Positions 35,068 to 48,700 of a stretch of DNA of 64,000 nt are shown piece after piece. The position numbers were made by a program, and so were the translations under genes. The first letter of the stretch is position 1; every line of letters starts with the position of its first letter. The stretch lies in the NCBI GenBank assembly GCA_001643675.2, contig LSRY02000021.1, positions 620,001 to 684,000 on the forward strand. The letters are read 5' to 3'. Origin of the DNA: Monocercomonoides exilis. Its lineage: Eukaryota > Preaxostyla > Oxymonadida > Polymastigidae. The notes below the pieces were generated by a model. The model saw only the letters and a list, made by a program, of their open reading frames with translations. It had not been told where the DNA came from and searched no databases.

Positions 35068-38000
35068 CAGGGAGTGGTGCAGTGAAATTATCAGCAGATG
35101 AGTAAGATCTGCAAAAAGAGGTAGAAGAGTCCAAAGAAAGCAGCGGGCGTGCTCTGAGAGAAGGAGCTGTGTCTGACTTGGCGATGATCTGGCTGATGGG
35201 AAGAGGAAGAATTGGATTTGGTTGTGCAGTGAAAGAAAAGGAAGAAGAAGAAGAAGAAGAAGAAGAAGAAGAAGAAGAAGAAGAAGAAGAAGAAGAAGAG
35301 GGAAATGAGGAAGAAGAGGAAGAGGGAAATGAGGAAGAAGAGGAAGAGGAAGAAGAAGAGAGAATTGGATTAGCTTTTGTCTCCGTTGTTTGCTGATTGC
35401 CTGTTTTTGAATGGTTTCTGCCAAATCTTCTTTTCAAACTGAACTTCCTTCGCGGTTCTTTGCCTCCTTTCGCAACATCATCATTTATCTTGTCATTCAT
35501 TTTCTCCTTCTCTTTTTCCTTCTCTTTCTCTTTCTCTTTCTCTTTCTGTTTATTCCTCGCAAATCTCCTTATCCCCTTCATTCCTTTCACATTTTCTTGA
35601 TTCTTTTCTTTCCTTTCCTCTTCTTTTCCTTCTTCTCCTTCCTTTTCATTTTCGTTTCTCCCTTCGCTCTTATCTTCCATCACCAACTGCCCCATCTTCT
35701 CCCTCTTCTCCCCCATCCCCATATCCTTCTCCACACTCAGCCTCAAATCGACTGCTTTTTCCAGCGAGGCAAAGCTCGAGTGCCGAAAAGGAGGGATTGT
35801 TTGAGGGTTTTTTGTGTCGTCTCTGCCACAGCGGACGAGGGGAGAAGAGCCAAACGAGAAGTTTCTCTGTCGAAGTTGCGAGGGAAGGAAGGAAGACGAG
35901 GTGGGGTTGGATTGGGAAGAGGAGGAGGAAGAAGAGGAAGAGGAAGAAGAGGAGGAAGAGGAAGAACGGGAAGAGGAAGAAGAAAAGGAAGAAGAAAGAA
36001 AAGAAGAAGAAGAAGATGATGATTTCATTGAACCTGATGAAGAGAACGGATCAGAATTAATAAAAGATGGTGAAAGCAGAGAATTCTGCGAAGCAGAAGA
36101 AAAAGAAGAAACATTAGAAACATTAGAACTATTCGAAATATTCGAAATATTTGATAAGCATGAATCATTAGAAGCACAAGAAGTGTTAGAAGCACTGGAA
36201 ACTTGTGAAATCTGAGAAATCTGAGGTGTTTGCGACAGTTTTGAAGCAGCAACGGCTGAAAGAGGAGCAGATTTTGCTTGTCCGAAGGAAGGGAAACGAG
36301 AAGAAGAAGAAGAAGAGAAAGAAGAAGAGAAAGAAGAAGAGAAAGAAGAAGAAGAAGAAACAGAAGAAGAATTGGTTGCAGAAGAAGAAGAAGAGAGCGA
36401 AATGGCTGGAATTAACACGCCAGAAGAAGAAGAAGAAGAGAAAGAAGAAGCATTTGAAGAGGCAGAGGAAGACGAGGCGGAGAAGATTTGGCTGTTGAGG
36501 AGGTCGTAAGAGGAAGGGGAGTGGAGAGAAAGAACAAGAGACTCAGAAGAAGAAGAAAGAGTAGAGAAGGAGGAGAGGGAGGAGAGGGAAGAGGCAGAAA
36601 GAGAGGAAGAAGAAGAGGAAGAAGAGGAGGAGGGAGAGGAAGAGGAAGAGGAAGAAAAATGATCGATGGATGGCATTGCAGGAGATAATGCGTCGTTGTC
36701 AACTGCTGCTGTTATCACATACGAAGTAGAAGTTGGAGAAGAAGAAGAAGAAGAGGAAGAGGAAAAAGGAGAAAAAGAAGAAGAACGAGAAGAAGAAGAA
36801 GAAGAAGAAGAATTCTTTTTACTTGTAGATGAGCTTGCAATGCGAGGCGGAGGTGTCTTTGGACGAGAAGGGCTGAAATCATCGAAGAAATCTTCTGTCT
36901 CCAATGAATTTTTAGGAGAAGCATCAGAAAATGATAGAGATTCCATTCTGAACAAGTCATTGTCAAATTGATGGTTGTGGTTGAAGGCAAAAAGAGGAGG
37001 AGAAGGAGAGGGAGAAGGAAGAGGAAGAGGAAGAGGAGAAGGAGAAGGAGAAGGAGAAGGAGAAGGAGAAGGAGAAGATGATGGTGATGGTAGAGGAGAA
37101 GGAGAAGGCAAAAGAGAAGGAGAGGGAGAAGGAAGAGGCAGAGGGAGAGAAAGAGGAGATGAAGATGAAGATGAAGATGTTGATATTAATGCAGATGTTT
37201 GATTGGAGAGAAGGGAGTTGATTGAAGATTGCTCTGGAAGAAAAGAAGGGGAATAAAAAGGAGAAGGCAAGCAGACAATGGAAGGGGTGGCTATTGATGG
37301 GACAGGAGTTTCGAGTTGTGAAAGAGAAGAAGAAGAAGAAGAAGAAGAAGAAGAAGAAATATTAGTGGAAGAGGAAGAGGAAGAGGAAGGAGAGGAAGAA
37401 GAAGAGGAAGAATTAGTGGAAGAGGAAGAAGTTGTTGCAGTAATGTTTTCGGTTGGCTGTTGAGTAAGACAGGCAAGACAAGTGATTCCAGGAGAAGGCG
37501 AAGGAGAAGAGAAAGAGAAAGAGAAAGGAGAAGAAGTAAGTGGTGGGGTAGGAGTGGAAGGAAATGAAGGAGAATGATGAGGGGTTAATGAAGATGAGGT
37601 AGATAATAATGAGGAAGAAGAGGAAGAGGAAGAAGAGGAAGAAGAGGAAGAGGAAGAGGAAGAGGAAGAAGAGGAAGAGTGCAAAGGTGATGTAGGCAAT
37701 CCAATGTGATGAGCAGAGCTGTTAATAGAAGGTCCTTCATTATTGTTTGATAGACATCTTTTCCTCGCTGAATTTGTGGGAAGATAAACATCAGAGGGAT
37801 TATGCTGCTGAGAGATGAAAGAAGAAGAAAGAGGAGAAAGAGGAGGAAAAAAAGAAGAGGATGAAGTTAAAGAAGAGGAAGAAGAAAGGGAAGAAGGCAA
37901 AGAATTCCGAACAAGCTCTATAATTTCATCTTCATTCTTCACAAAAACAGTCAAAGCAGAAACAACTTTCGAAATTGCATCTGAAAAATCCTCATTTCGC

Positions 38001-40547
38001 CCAGCTGCTTCGTCGGGTTGCGGAATTTGCAAGATATCATTTTGCAAGCTCATTATTCCTCCTTCTTCTTTCAATCTAATTTGTTCATTGGAAAATTCAT
38101 TGAGAATATCAAGCACTTTACTCAGAATGTGTTTAGTGGATGAGCACAAAGTGACAAGCTCTGAGGAAGAAGCAGAAAATGAAAGAGAATTCCGCATCTC
38201 GGTTGATGCTTCATGGGGCATTGAAGCAGCCTCTATGCACACAGCACAGCCAGCCAGCAGAAGAGAGGACAAAAGCTGGCTGGAAAGGAAATGGTGGTAA
38301 GAAGGTTCTTGTTTATTGCTGTTGTTGTTGCTGTTGATACTACCACTACTGATGTTACTAATGCTGCTGCTAATGCAATAGATATTATTAGCTTCGCTTG
38401 CTTTTCTTGCTTCGCTTTCTTTGTTTTCTTTGTTTTCTTTGTTTTCTTCACATTCTTTGTTTAATTCGTTTGCTGTCATTTCATTGCTGGTTAATATGCT
38501 TTGTTTGTTTGTCTGATGAAATGGCAGCAGTGCAAAATACGAACAATGGGGAGGTTTGTATAAGGAAGGGAATAATGAATTAGAAGAAAAAGAGGAGGAG
38601 TAGGAGGAGGAAAAGGAAGAGGAAGAGGAAGAAGAAGAAGAAGAAAGAAATGATGATGATTGAAACTTCTGAGGCGATTCATTCAAAATTTTGAGAAATT
38701 TCGGAAAATACTCAAAGAATAGAGAAGTATTGAAGTCGTTTGGCGAAAGCTGAAAAGAAGAGAAAATATCTTTCAATGTTCTTTTTGCGCATTCTGAAAA
38801 GGAGACAGACAAATGTGGTAGATCAAACAAAGAAGAAGAAGATGATGATGATGATGAAGATGAAGAAGAAGAAGATGATGATGATAATGATATTGTTGTT
38901 GTTGATTGGACATTTTGTTTCTTTTGCGGAGTCTCAACAGAAAATTGAAAAGAGCTGGCTGTTTGTTCAGAACTCTTCGTGTGCCCTGCAAATTCGGAAG
39001 GCGAATGAAAAGTCGGAACTAGCATCGAACTGGCCTGAAAAGCATCAATAAGATCATCATCAACTTCATTACCATCTTCTTCTTCTTTGTCTTTTTCTCT
39101 ATCACAGCAACAAAACGACTCTTTTCTGCATTCACAGCGAAGACGTCTGATGTTACTGAAAAACTTGCCCAGCTGTGTCTGTGCTGACTGAATGTTGTTT
39201 GAATTGTTTGTGTTGTTCGTGTTGAAAAAGAAAAGCGAAGCGAAAATGGCTTCTGAAACATAACCAGATGACAAAAGGTGTGTGAGTGCTTCATGACATG
39301 TGTATTCCAATGAATTCCAAAAAATAGAGAAAGAAGAGGAAGAAGGTTTGGAGCGAAGAGAATTTGAATTCAATTCAGATGAAAGTGGAGATGTGCAGTG
39401 TGATTGAAGTGGCTGCAGCAGCAGCAGCTGTTGTTGTTGCTGGGCTGTCAAAAGTGTTTGTGTTGTGTGTTCATCCAAGAAAGGCATATAAAACAATGGC
39501 GAGAGAGGGAATAAAGACATCAATTCTTCAGCCACATTCAGAAGGCGCTTTGTGCAAATTGAGGGTACTTTTTCCAAATATTGATTGAACACAAAAGCAC
39601 ACTTGTTGAATAGAAGCATCTGTGTGTGGAATATAAATGAGCGATGAAGAAAATATGAACGCAAATTTTCTATGCTATCTTTAATATGAGATTGGTTACA
39701 TTTCTGCGAAAATGGGCTACATCCCAATGTCAAAGCATCTTGGAACACGAAAGACGTCAGCGTAGCAGAGAAGGTTGGAAAATAAAGAAGAGAAAAAATC
39801 TGTCGAGACTCGGCAGAAAAGCATTGAAGAAGCAAAACTAATGAACTTTGAGCTTCATCCAGAAATTGACTTAAAGATTGACGACCCGTAGTTGCATTTG
39901 AAGAGATGTCCGATAAACCAACCATTGGCTTTTCAATTAATTGATTGGAAGAAAATGAACTTTGAAACTCACTAAATTCATATACCATCCATGAAAGGTC
40001 TCCATTTATTTTTTCAATGCTAAGAATTTCCTTCAGCTTAGTCATAATATTTGTTTGGTTGAGCAATTTTTGGACTGGCATCATTAGCTTTTTTGTCGAA
40101 AGTAATTCAAAAAAGTTTGGCTGAGCCTGTGTTGAATTTGCAAGCGAAGTCATTATATTCTTTATTATAATGAAGAAAATAAAATTAGAAAAATAAAAAA
40201 GATAACAAAATTAAAAATTAATTTGTTCAAACGAAAACTTTCATTATGGAAACAGAATTTTCATCATCCAAAAATTGACTCCACATAGGACTTGAAAAAA
40301 TCTCTTTCAAAACATCAATTTCGCTAATGATTCTTTGTTGAAGATTCGGAGAAAGTTGAGGTAGGAAAATTGTTACAATAGTTCTAATCCATTGATGATT
40401 GTCATTTGGAAAAATATAATCAAAATGGTTCTGTTCAAGTAAGTGTATTAAATTATAGCTTCCGTCTATATTTATATTTGCAAATCTGTGTTGGCATTTA
40501 CAAAATAGTTCAATTAAATCTGCAATAACAGAATTTTTGAAAGACAT
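32603..40547 (-). CDS. Giant poly-Ser protein, family not recognised
   Basis: Exons are 40547-40233 and 40159-32603. The 72-bp intron has gtttga and aaag ends and keeps the frame, giving 2623 residues. The first ~520 residues are ordinary, mostly helical sequence (ADLIELFCKCQHRFANI, WIRTIVTIFLPQLSP, KLMMPVQKLLNQTN) that looks like alpha-helical repeats, but I cannot assign a family. From about 38900 to 33000 it is dominated by Ser runs of up to ~25 residues, with Ser-Pro and Leu-Pro runs and short Lys/Glu-rich patches. These are coded mostly by TCT/TCC, so the + strand is an almost pure purine tract. There is no signal peptide or membrane segment. The long stop-free frame through non-repetitive parts supports real coding; the repeats alone would not. 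Many antisense Glu-rich frames here are shadows. Confidence 0.75.
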
Positions 40548-40887
40548 TAACCCTTAAATAATTTTATCAGCAATTTGGAAATTTTGTCTATTACATTAAA
40601 TTAAAATTTTATTATTATTATTATTTGTGATTGACAATTGGAGCCTTTCTACAACTTTATCACGAGAAAAAAAAAGATGATATTAAAAAATTTTTTTATC
40701 TGTTTTTTTGTAAAAAGATAAATGAATCGTTCATTTCAAATGCCTTCTTTTCTCAATATGAAATTCAACAAATCTATTGCAATTCGAAATTTACTTTTCT
40801 GAACAGAACTGTTTCCATAATTATTTTGTTTTTGATTATTATGTTGGGAGGATCATTTCAACAAAGTTTATCAAAGTGCTTTAATAA
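40548..40887. promoter_or_regulatory. Divergent promoter region (poly-Ser protein / ZPR1)
   Basis: 340 bp between divergent start codons, very AT-rich, with an attatt run near 40608-40626. It must hold both promoters; I recognise no specific motif. Confidence 0.5.
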
Positions 40888-43220
40888 ATGTCTTCTGAAG
40901 AAAATAATACCAATGAAGACCTTAAAGCTGGAATTGATATTCCAGAGCAATTGGAAAGCTATTGTGTTGCGTGTGGTGAAAACGGAGTAACAAGCCTTCT
41001 GACAAGAACAATTCCTTTTTTCCGTGACGTCATATTAGCTGCATTTTATTGCCCACATTGCGGATTTAGATCTTCAGATTTGCAGTCAATGTCCTTTTCG
41101 GAAAGAGGATGTCGATTCGAACTTTCAGTCACGGATTCAGAAGATTTTGATAGAGAAGTGATTCGCACAGAATATGCGACAGTTAGCATTCCTGAATTAG
41201 ATTTTGAAGTCCCTGCAAATACTGGAAGGAAAGGAGATATTAACACTGTTGAAGGAATTGTTAGGTCAATTGCAGAACAGTTGGAAGAACTTCAACCGCT
41301 TCGTAGAGTATGGAATTAATATATTTGAAGTTGAATGATGTTTATGATTTATATGTTCAATCTTTGAAAAGATACAACAACCAGAAGTCGCTGCTCAGTT
41401 GGATGCTTTTATTGAAAAAGTGAAAAATTTGTTGGAACGAAAAACTCCATTTACGCTTATAATTGATGATCCATCTGGAAACAGTTTCGTACAGAATCCA
41501 CAAGCACCAAAGCCTGATCCTAAAATCAAATCGTCTGTATACGTTAGATCAAAAGAGCAAAATGAATTTTTGGGAATCAATATTGGAGAGGAACTTGGTG
41601 TGATAGACTTTTTTTTTTAATAATTGAGGTGCATATAATTTAAAATATTATTTTGCTTAGAAGCAGCGGGAACTCAGGAGCCAGCTCAGAATACTCAAAA
41701 GAAAGAAGCTAAGCAATCAATTCCGAAAGGTATGATTGTTTTTATTTTCTCATTTTTTGAATTGTATTGATTTGTTTGCACTTGTGTGTTTTCAATATTA
41801 ACACATAATTCTGTATGATTCATCCGGTGCAATGTCATTTCGTTCAATGTTATATTGCGTGCAATTTTTTTTTAGCCTCAAATCTGATTGATGCTGCTTC
41901 ATATGCTGCAATGGAATCTCGTGCCATGAAAGTTGCATCAGAAGACGATATTGTTGAGATTCCCGAAGAGTGTCCAATGTGCCACAAAAAAAACAGCTCT
42001 CTTCGGATGATCACGGCAGACATCCCACTTTTCAAAGAGATCGTTCTTATGGCTTATACTTGCACCGATTGCGGGTATAGAAATACGGAGGTGTGAAAAT
42101 AATTGAAAAAGCGTTGTTTAAATAATGTATGAAAAGAGAGAAAAACTGGTTTCGTTTAATTGCTTTGTGGGAAATGAGAATTTGTATTTTAGAATGAAAA
42201 AAAAGAGTAATATTGATGTTCTAAACGAGCAAATGTTTTTTTTTATTTTAAAATTTCATACCTTTTATATTGTATTTATTGTATTTATTTCAAAATTTTC
42301 TTTATATTTGAAGGTGAAATCTGGTGGAATTATATCAAAAACTGGACGCATTCATAAACTTAAAGTGACAAGAATCGAAGATTTGAGCAGGGACGTTCTG
42401 AAGGTTTTTCTTCTTCTTCTTCTTCTCTGTAATTTATATCTTTATTTTCGCAATATAACTTGAATTTTCTGGAAATGTATTTGATTGCTTAACATTTGCT
42501 TCAGTCTGACACTGCATTCATGATTATACCTGAACTTGATTTTGAGGTGACTGTTGGGTCTTTGGGAGGAGTCTTTACGACTGTTGAGGTATTTTTTTTT
42601 TTTAGTTTTCTCAAATTTTTCTTTTTAATTCATGATCCATTAATTTTGAAAATGCATATAATATTTTTATTCCTCTATTTTTTTAAATAATTATTTGCTT
42701 TGTTATTATTTTTACAAATAATTTTAAATTTTTTGTTTCTTTTTCCATTTGTGAAGGGCATTATTTTGAAAGCAAGAGATCATCTGGCTGGTCGATCGTT
42801 CTCCACAGGAGATAGCGGAGATGCCGAGAAAAAGAAAGAATTCGAAGAGTTTTTGTCAAAGTTAGAGAAGGTCTGGCATTGTTCCTTATCTTTATAATAA
42901 TAATAATATATATATTGAATAATCATAAAATTTTCTATTTAACATTGGTTATTAACAATTTTTTTTTGTTTTTAAAGTTTTCTCGCCTTGAACTTGGTCC
43001 ATTTACACTTATCATAAATGACTGCTTGGCAAACTCCTACATACAAGATTTGTATCATCCTGAACCCGATCCATATCTTTTGGTTGAGGATTATGAAAGA
43101 ACTCACGAGCAGAATGAGGAGCTTGGGCTTCTTGATATGAAAGTGGATGGATACGATGAAGAACAGCCTTCAAGCTCTTCGTCTAATGAAAATGAAAGTA
43201 AAGACGAAAAATCTGAATAG
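40888..43220 (+). CDS. ZPR1: ZPR1 zinc-finger protein, eight exons
   Basis: Exons are 40888-41307, 41372-41597, 41661-41729, 41876-42090, 42314-42403, 42505-42588, 42757-42870 and 42978-43220. All seven introns (63-223 bp) keep the frame, giving 486 residues. The protein has the duplicated ZPR1 plan. First half: a C4 finger (CVACG, then CPHCGFR), a beta domain with IPELDFEV, and [20 protein letters not shown]. Second half: a C4 finger (CPMCHKK, then CTDCGYRN), [28 protein letters not shown] and FTTVEG, ending [20 protein letters not shown]1 is an essential eukaryotic/archaeal protein that binds translation factor eEF1A and moves to the nucleus after growth signals (family knowledge). Length and domain order are normal. 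It is the most intron-rich gene in the window. Confidence 0.96.
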
Positions 43221-44351
43221 TAAAAAAAGTTTATAAATACTTACAATAATTATCAAAATTATTATTTATTTGATATTTGATTGAAACATAGTTGAATCGA
43301 GCTGATAAAAATAAAAGCCTTTGAGCTTCTACGTTTCATTTAGAATTTCGGGTTTTGTTTTTTATTTATGCTCAATATTCAACAGTGTATCAACATAGAC
43401 ATTTTTTAACAATTTTTTCTGAAGATAAGCAGCATTTGGCTTTTGTGGCATGATAAAAATATTTTCAAATGATTTCAATGTTAAGCAGGTGTTGAAAGTT
43501 GAATATACTCAATAAAACTTTTTGTTGTTTTTTCGGAAGGCACAGAAAAGTTTTTTCATGATGAAAATAATTTGGCACTCTACAACTGTAAGTTCATAAA
43601 AAGTTATTCAATCATTTTTATTCTCTCTGAAAAAGTTAGCGTTATGTAAGATCATGTTCAGCCAATTAGGTGATTATTTTTTAAATCAAAAAATCTTTCT
43701 GATTATCGAATATTCCAAGGTTTTTCATCACCAGCCAAATTCACTTTATCCAAATGTTGAATGCATGGCTATTATTACAAAAACAAGAGTTCTATATGAT
43801 AAAATTGTAGTCAAGTCATAATAGAGATTCATCGTTTTTTTGTATTCATTTCTGAATATTCAATACAAATAAACAAACAGTCTTTTTTTATCAGAAAAAA
43901 TATTGTTTTAAATATAATTACCCAATTGTAATTATTATGTTGTCATTCAAGTCAGTGAATCATATTTCTTTCTTTTTTTAAAATGATATTCAAATATGAC
44001 CAATCATCCTTTCACTTCCTATATCAAAAACACAGCCTTTATCATCTTTCACATTTTTCAATATCAGATGAGTTTTCAATCACATGTTTCCTTCTATCAT
44101 GCCTCTTTGGAAAAATTTTTATTCTGTTCATCATCAGTGATTATTATTTTTGTTTCAATATCTTTTTTGAGGGAATTGATTATTTATTCATTTGAATTCA
44201 TCAGTAACATCATTCCATTATTATGTGGGTAATTACACCAAAAATTATTCAAGATCAAAAAAACTTCATTCAAACTCGAAAATACTTCATCATCAAAAAA
44301 TTAGAAAAAAATCATAAAATTCAAACTCAAGTCAGTTTCTTTTCTTTCAGT

Positions 44352-44753
44352 TACAGATATCGCATAAAATACCGGACATCGCACATAATACCGGACAAGG
44401 TCGATTTCACAATAACAGCAAAAAGAAAATATCTGACAATTTTCCTCAAAATATATATGATCAGTACAAACTCATTTAACATACAAAACTTTCAAAATAG
44501 CTTCATTTGTGCTCAGAATAAAATATTTTTAAAATCTCGGAGAAACTCAAAATCCTATTTCTCCGAGAATTATATAATAATTTTTTTTCTGAGCATAAAC
44601 GAGGAAGTTTTGAAAATCTTGAATATCACATGAGTTTGTATTGATGAAATATATTTTGAGGAAATTAAACAGAATTATTCCTCTTGTTGTTATTGTGAAA
44701 TCGATCTTGTCCGGTATTTTGTGCGATATCCGGTATTTTATGCGATATCTGTA
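44352..44753. mobile_element. Palindromic element, family C, copy 2
   Basis: About 400 bp and almost fully palindromic. Left tacagatatcgcataaaat mirrors right attttatgcgatatctgta, and the arms pair inward through ggtcgatttcacaataac against gttattgtgaaatcgatc. A centre hairpin, ctcggagaaa with tttctccgag, lies near 44535-44570. It is homologous to 23966-24361. The arms are better conserved than in copy 1, suggesting more recent spread or constraint. Confidence 0.72.
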
Positions 44754-45212
44754 TTGATCTGAGAAATTCGTCAATTTCAATTAGAAAAAATATTTTTTGA
44801 TATTATTTTCGGTGTTAGATTGTGCGAAATAGTGTCAATAGGATAAAACTGAGAAATAATTAAACTCTTCACATGTGTTCAGAGACTATCAGGTATTTAT
44901 GAAAAAAAACAAAAAGTGATTAATAAGTTCATGATCTTGTTTTGTGCACAAAAAGACAGAAATTTATATCATTTACTGAAAACAAGATGTTTTGTATTTC
45001 ATTTATTGGATTGGAAACTAATAAAATAATTCGTTTTCAATCTTCGAAATGAGTAAAGAATTGATTGACATCAATCTTTATCATAGAAAGCAGTAAAAAA
45101 AAAATAAAAGAAAACCATTTCCAATTAATAAACATTTGTTTCAATCAACATTTGTATCAATGTGATTTTTTTGGTCTTGACTTGAATCGAAATTCTGAAC
45201 TTATTAACTTCT

Positions 45213-45272
45213 TTTTCGATGTTGAATTAAACTTTTTCGATTTCGAATTAAAGTTATTCGATGTTGAATAAT
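45213..45272. repeat. Three-unit imperfect ~20-bp tandem repeat
   Basis: Three adjacent units of the type ttttcgatgttgaattaaa, about 500 bp upstream of the surface-protein start. Function unknown. Confidence 0.6.
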
Positions 45273-45770
45273 TTTTGGTGTATTTTTGAAATCGTAACTT
45301 TTTTCGGGATGATGAGTATGATGAAAATTTGTTTTCAAAGAAAATGAATTTGTCAGTGAAATGCAATAATCATTTCAATTGAATCGAAAACCAATATTAA
45401 ATGATAAAGAAAGACAGAGATGATTTTAAAAGGAGTTATCACTGTTCTATGTTCATTAACTTATATTAAAAACAAAATCATAAAACCGAATTATTTGATC
45501 GTAAATATTTGATTTCAGAAATAATCACCTGTTTCGAAAGAAAATGTCAAGAGGTCGGTTTTTTGTACAAGTGTGGGTTTTGGACATAACTATTATTTAA
45601 ATAATATTTAAAAATTTGTTTTAATTCATATTCAACAAAAATTTGAAAGAATGAAATATTATTTATGAATGTGTGTAATTTATTAACGTTCAAATTTATT
45701 CTTTTGTTATCTGCAATCACAAATGTCATAACCTTTATATTTATCAATTAAAGAATTTGTTTGGAAAGAT

Positions 45771-48700
45771 ATGTATTGGAATGTTATATTCGTTTTATTT
45801 TGCTTGAATTTAACTGAAGACATTACAGTGGCATACATTTCTGATAATGGAAATGGATTATGTGCATCAGAACTACAACCTTGCAAATCCTTCGAAGAAG
45901 CATTTTCTGTGATGGATACAAAATGCAGTCACATATTAACTGTGAAAGTTGTTGCGGAAATTACTTTGCACAACAATATTTTGTTTAATTTTTTGGATCC
46001 AGGAATGGAAATACGATCATCGTCAAATTCTCTTTCAAAAATAATTTTTCCAGAAGTTATAAAACATGCCGAGTTAAATAATTATCCCCTTGAAAACGAA
46101 TATCATTTAACGATAACTAACATTGAAATTATACAGCCACCTGTTTTGTTTAAAGAAGATAAAGCGAAAAAATATGGAATAATTCTTTCTTGGCATTCAC
46201 TTTCAATGACTGACTGCAAATTGTCGTTTGACAATCCCAATAATGCTAATGTTGAAACGTGCCGTTTTTATATAAATGGATACTTTTCGTTGGTGAGATT
46301 AACAATTGACACAACAAAAGCGCACACTTTTTCAGTTGACATGTTTGACGGAAGAGCTTCTCAACTGAAAATGGAAATTTCCGATTGCATATTTTCTGAT
46401 ATGACTTTTATGAAAGGATCTTTCCTTTGTCTGGATGGTGAGATGCTTTCAATAACAAACTGCACTTTTCAAAATATTACTGGTTTGGGAAGTTATGCTC
46501 CTATTATTATGAATATTGAATCAGAAAATGATATTGAAAAGTCATTTATTCTGAACAACTCGACCTTGGAAAATTGTAAAGCACTAAACTCAAAAAAAGG
46601 AGGTGCAATGAAAATTTTGCTTGATAAACGATCCACATTAACAGCAAAAGGATCACAAACATTATTCAAGAGTTGTGGCTGTGACGCAACAAAAACTGGA
46701 AAAGGAGGTGGCATTTATATTGCTGGTGATTTGGACGTTGAACTGATGTTTGAAAAAGAAATTAGATTTGAAGATAACGAAGCAGCTGTGGGGAAGAATA
46801 TGTTTTTATATTGCTTGCAACTGGAAGCTGTCGTTCAAAGGGATCATTTCATGTTTGCGGCAGATGCAAACGGAGAGTTTACTTGGAAGGAAAACGAACT
46901 TATTGGCTTAGCGCGTTCAGGTGAAATCGAAAAAAATCTGAATTTATTCATGTTTTTGTGCAAAATAAAGAGAACAAGTGTTTATATTTCACAAAACGGA
47001 AGTGATACATTTTATTGCGGAGAGACGATTTATCCATGTGAAAGCGTTGAATTTAGCGTTTCTCAATTCGAAATCAAGAATACAGACACAAAGACTTTGT
47101 ATTTTCCAGAATTGTCAACAATATCGTTGAAAAAAGCGATCAAATTGGAAAAGGAATTAAGCTCCGTGGCCTTTTCCGTTGCAGGAGCATCCACGCAAAC
47201 AAATGATGAGCAAATGGCAAAGCTCAAAATTGAGTCGAGCGTTGAAGCACTTTCGGATGAATGCCACGGTTGTGTGAATTGTTATTGCACTTCTTCATTC
47301 AGTTTAGTTCAGTTTGAGTTGCCTGAAAAATTCACTTCTCCAGGCATTTTACCTTCGTCTGTGATAAGTTGGAATTTCGATGAGCATTCCGCTACTCTTT
47401 TCTTGGACAAATGTATCATTTGTGCTACTGAAAACGTTTTTAAGCCTTTGAAATACAAGTTTTTGTGCGGAGATGGGGGAAATGTAAAGATTGTTGACTT
47501 TCAGATGATTGGAAAAGATGAGTTGAAGATTCCGATGGGATGGGAAGAGAGTCCTTTTTTGATAAACAAAGTTAGTGGTGATCTGACAATAAGCGGATTG
47601 ACAATGGAAAGAATTGAAGTTATCGATGGAGCATGTGTGAGTGTTACGAGCAGTGGAGAAAGCAGTGAATTGAAGGTGAGCATCGCCAACTCATCTTTTA
47701 AGTCAATCACAAGTACATGCGGGAAAGAAGGAGGCGCGTTGAGCATTAAGCTGGCTGAAGAAAATGCAGCTTTTCAGTTAAAAGGAAATGACCCAACTTC
47801 TTTCACGTCTTGTGCAGCGGAAGGATGCCAATCAAAAGGAGGAGGGCTGTTTCTCGAGATGACTGGAGAAAACTCGCTTTTTCAAGTGCCGAAGTCGTCT
47901 TCTTTTGTCGTGTTTGGAAAAGGGAACAGAGCGACATTTGGAACAGGAATGTATTTTGTGTGGGATAACCTGCAGACGAAAAAAGAGGATCTTACGCCAC
48001 TCGGAGAAGGACTTGCCGCAGCTGAAAACGTTATCGCAGTGTGCGACAGAGGAGCCATGGAGAAAGAACTGGATCTGTTTGTATACCTGAAAGAGATCAA
48101 CAACACTGCAAAAAGCGACATTGTATACGCTGGGAAGAGCAACAGAGCTGAATTGTGCTTCATTGAAGAGTATCCGTGTCATCTCATTTCGACAGCAATG
48201 AAGCATTTTGCAGCAGATGACAGGCAGAAGCAAATAATTGTCTGCGGAGAAGTGGAAATTGAGACTGACATTGTTTGGGGAAGCACTGCAAACAAGGAAA
48301 TCGTGATTTCTTCACTTCCGTTTGATGAAGTTCATTCAAGAAATGTTGACCATAGTCATTTTGTGAATGCACAAAGCTCAAGGAAATCACAGAAAAACAA
48401 CCAATTTGAAAGAAGCAGAATGATTTTAGCGGCAAACACGGTTGTGAAAGCGCAAGGCGATGCTGCCATTAAAAACACACAAACATTAACCATTGAACAC
48501 ATAACATTTCTGATTAATGAATTGAAAAAAGACTTGCACCCCTCGTGTTTAATTTCATCTGGTGGTTCAACAGCGGAATTACAGTCACAATCAATCAAAG
48601 AAATGAATACATCAGGACTTTACAACAAAGCTGAATGCTATTTGATTTTGACAGGCGTGTCCGTGTCACCTGATATTGGTACAGAGCGCGTAACAACTTT

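Larger units (their letters stand above)
43221..45770. other. Gene-poor region upstream of the surface-protein gene
   Basis: 2.55 kb of AT-rich sequence containing one palindromic element (44352-44753) and a short three-unit tandem repeat (45213-45272). It provides the 5' flank of the giant surface-protein gene. No convincing ORF or RNA gene. Confidence 0.65.

Noticed and set aside
32600..39000. Many + strand Glu/Lys/Arg-rich open frames opposite the poly-Ser gene
   Set aside because: They are shadows of the GAA/GAG purine tract, which cannot form stop codons. They lack non-repetitive sequence and start/stop logic.
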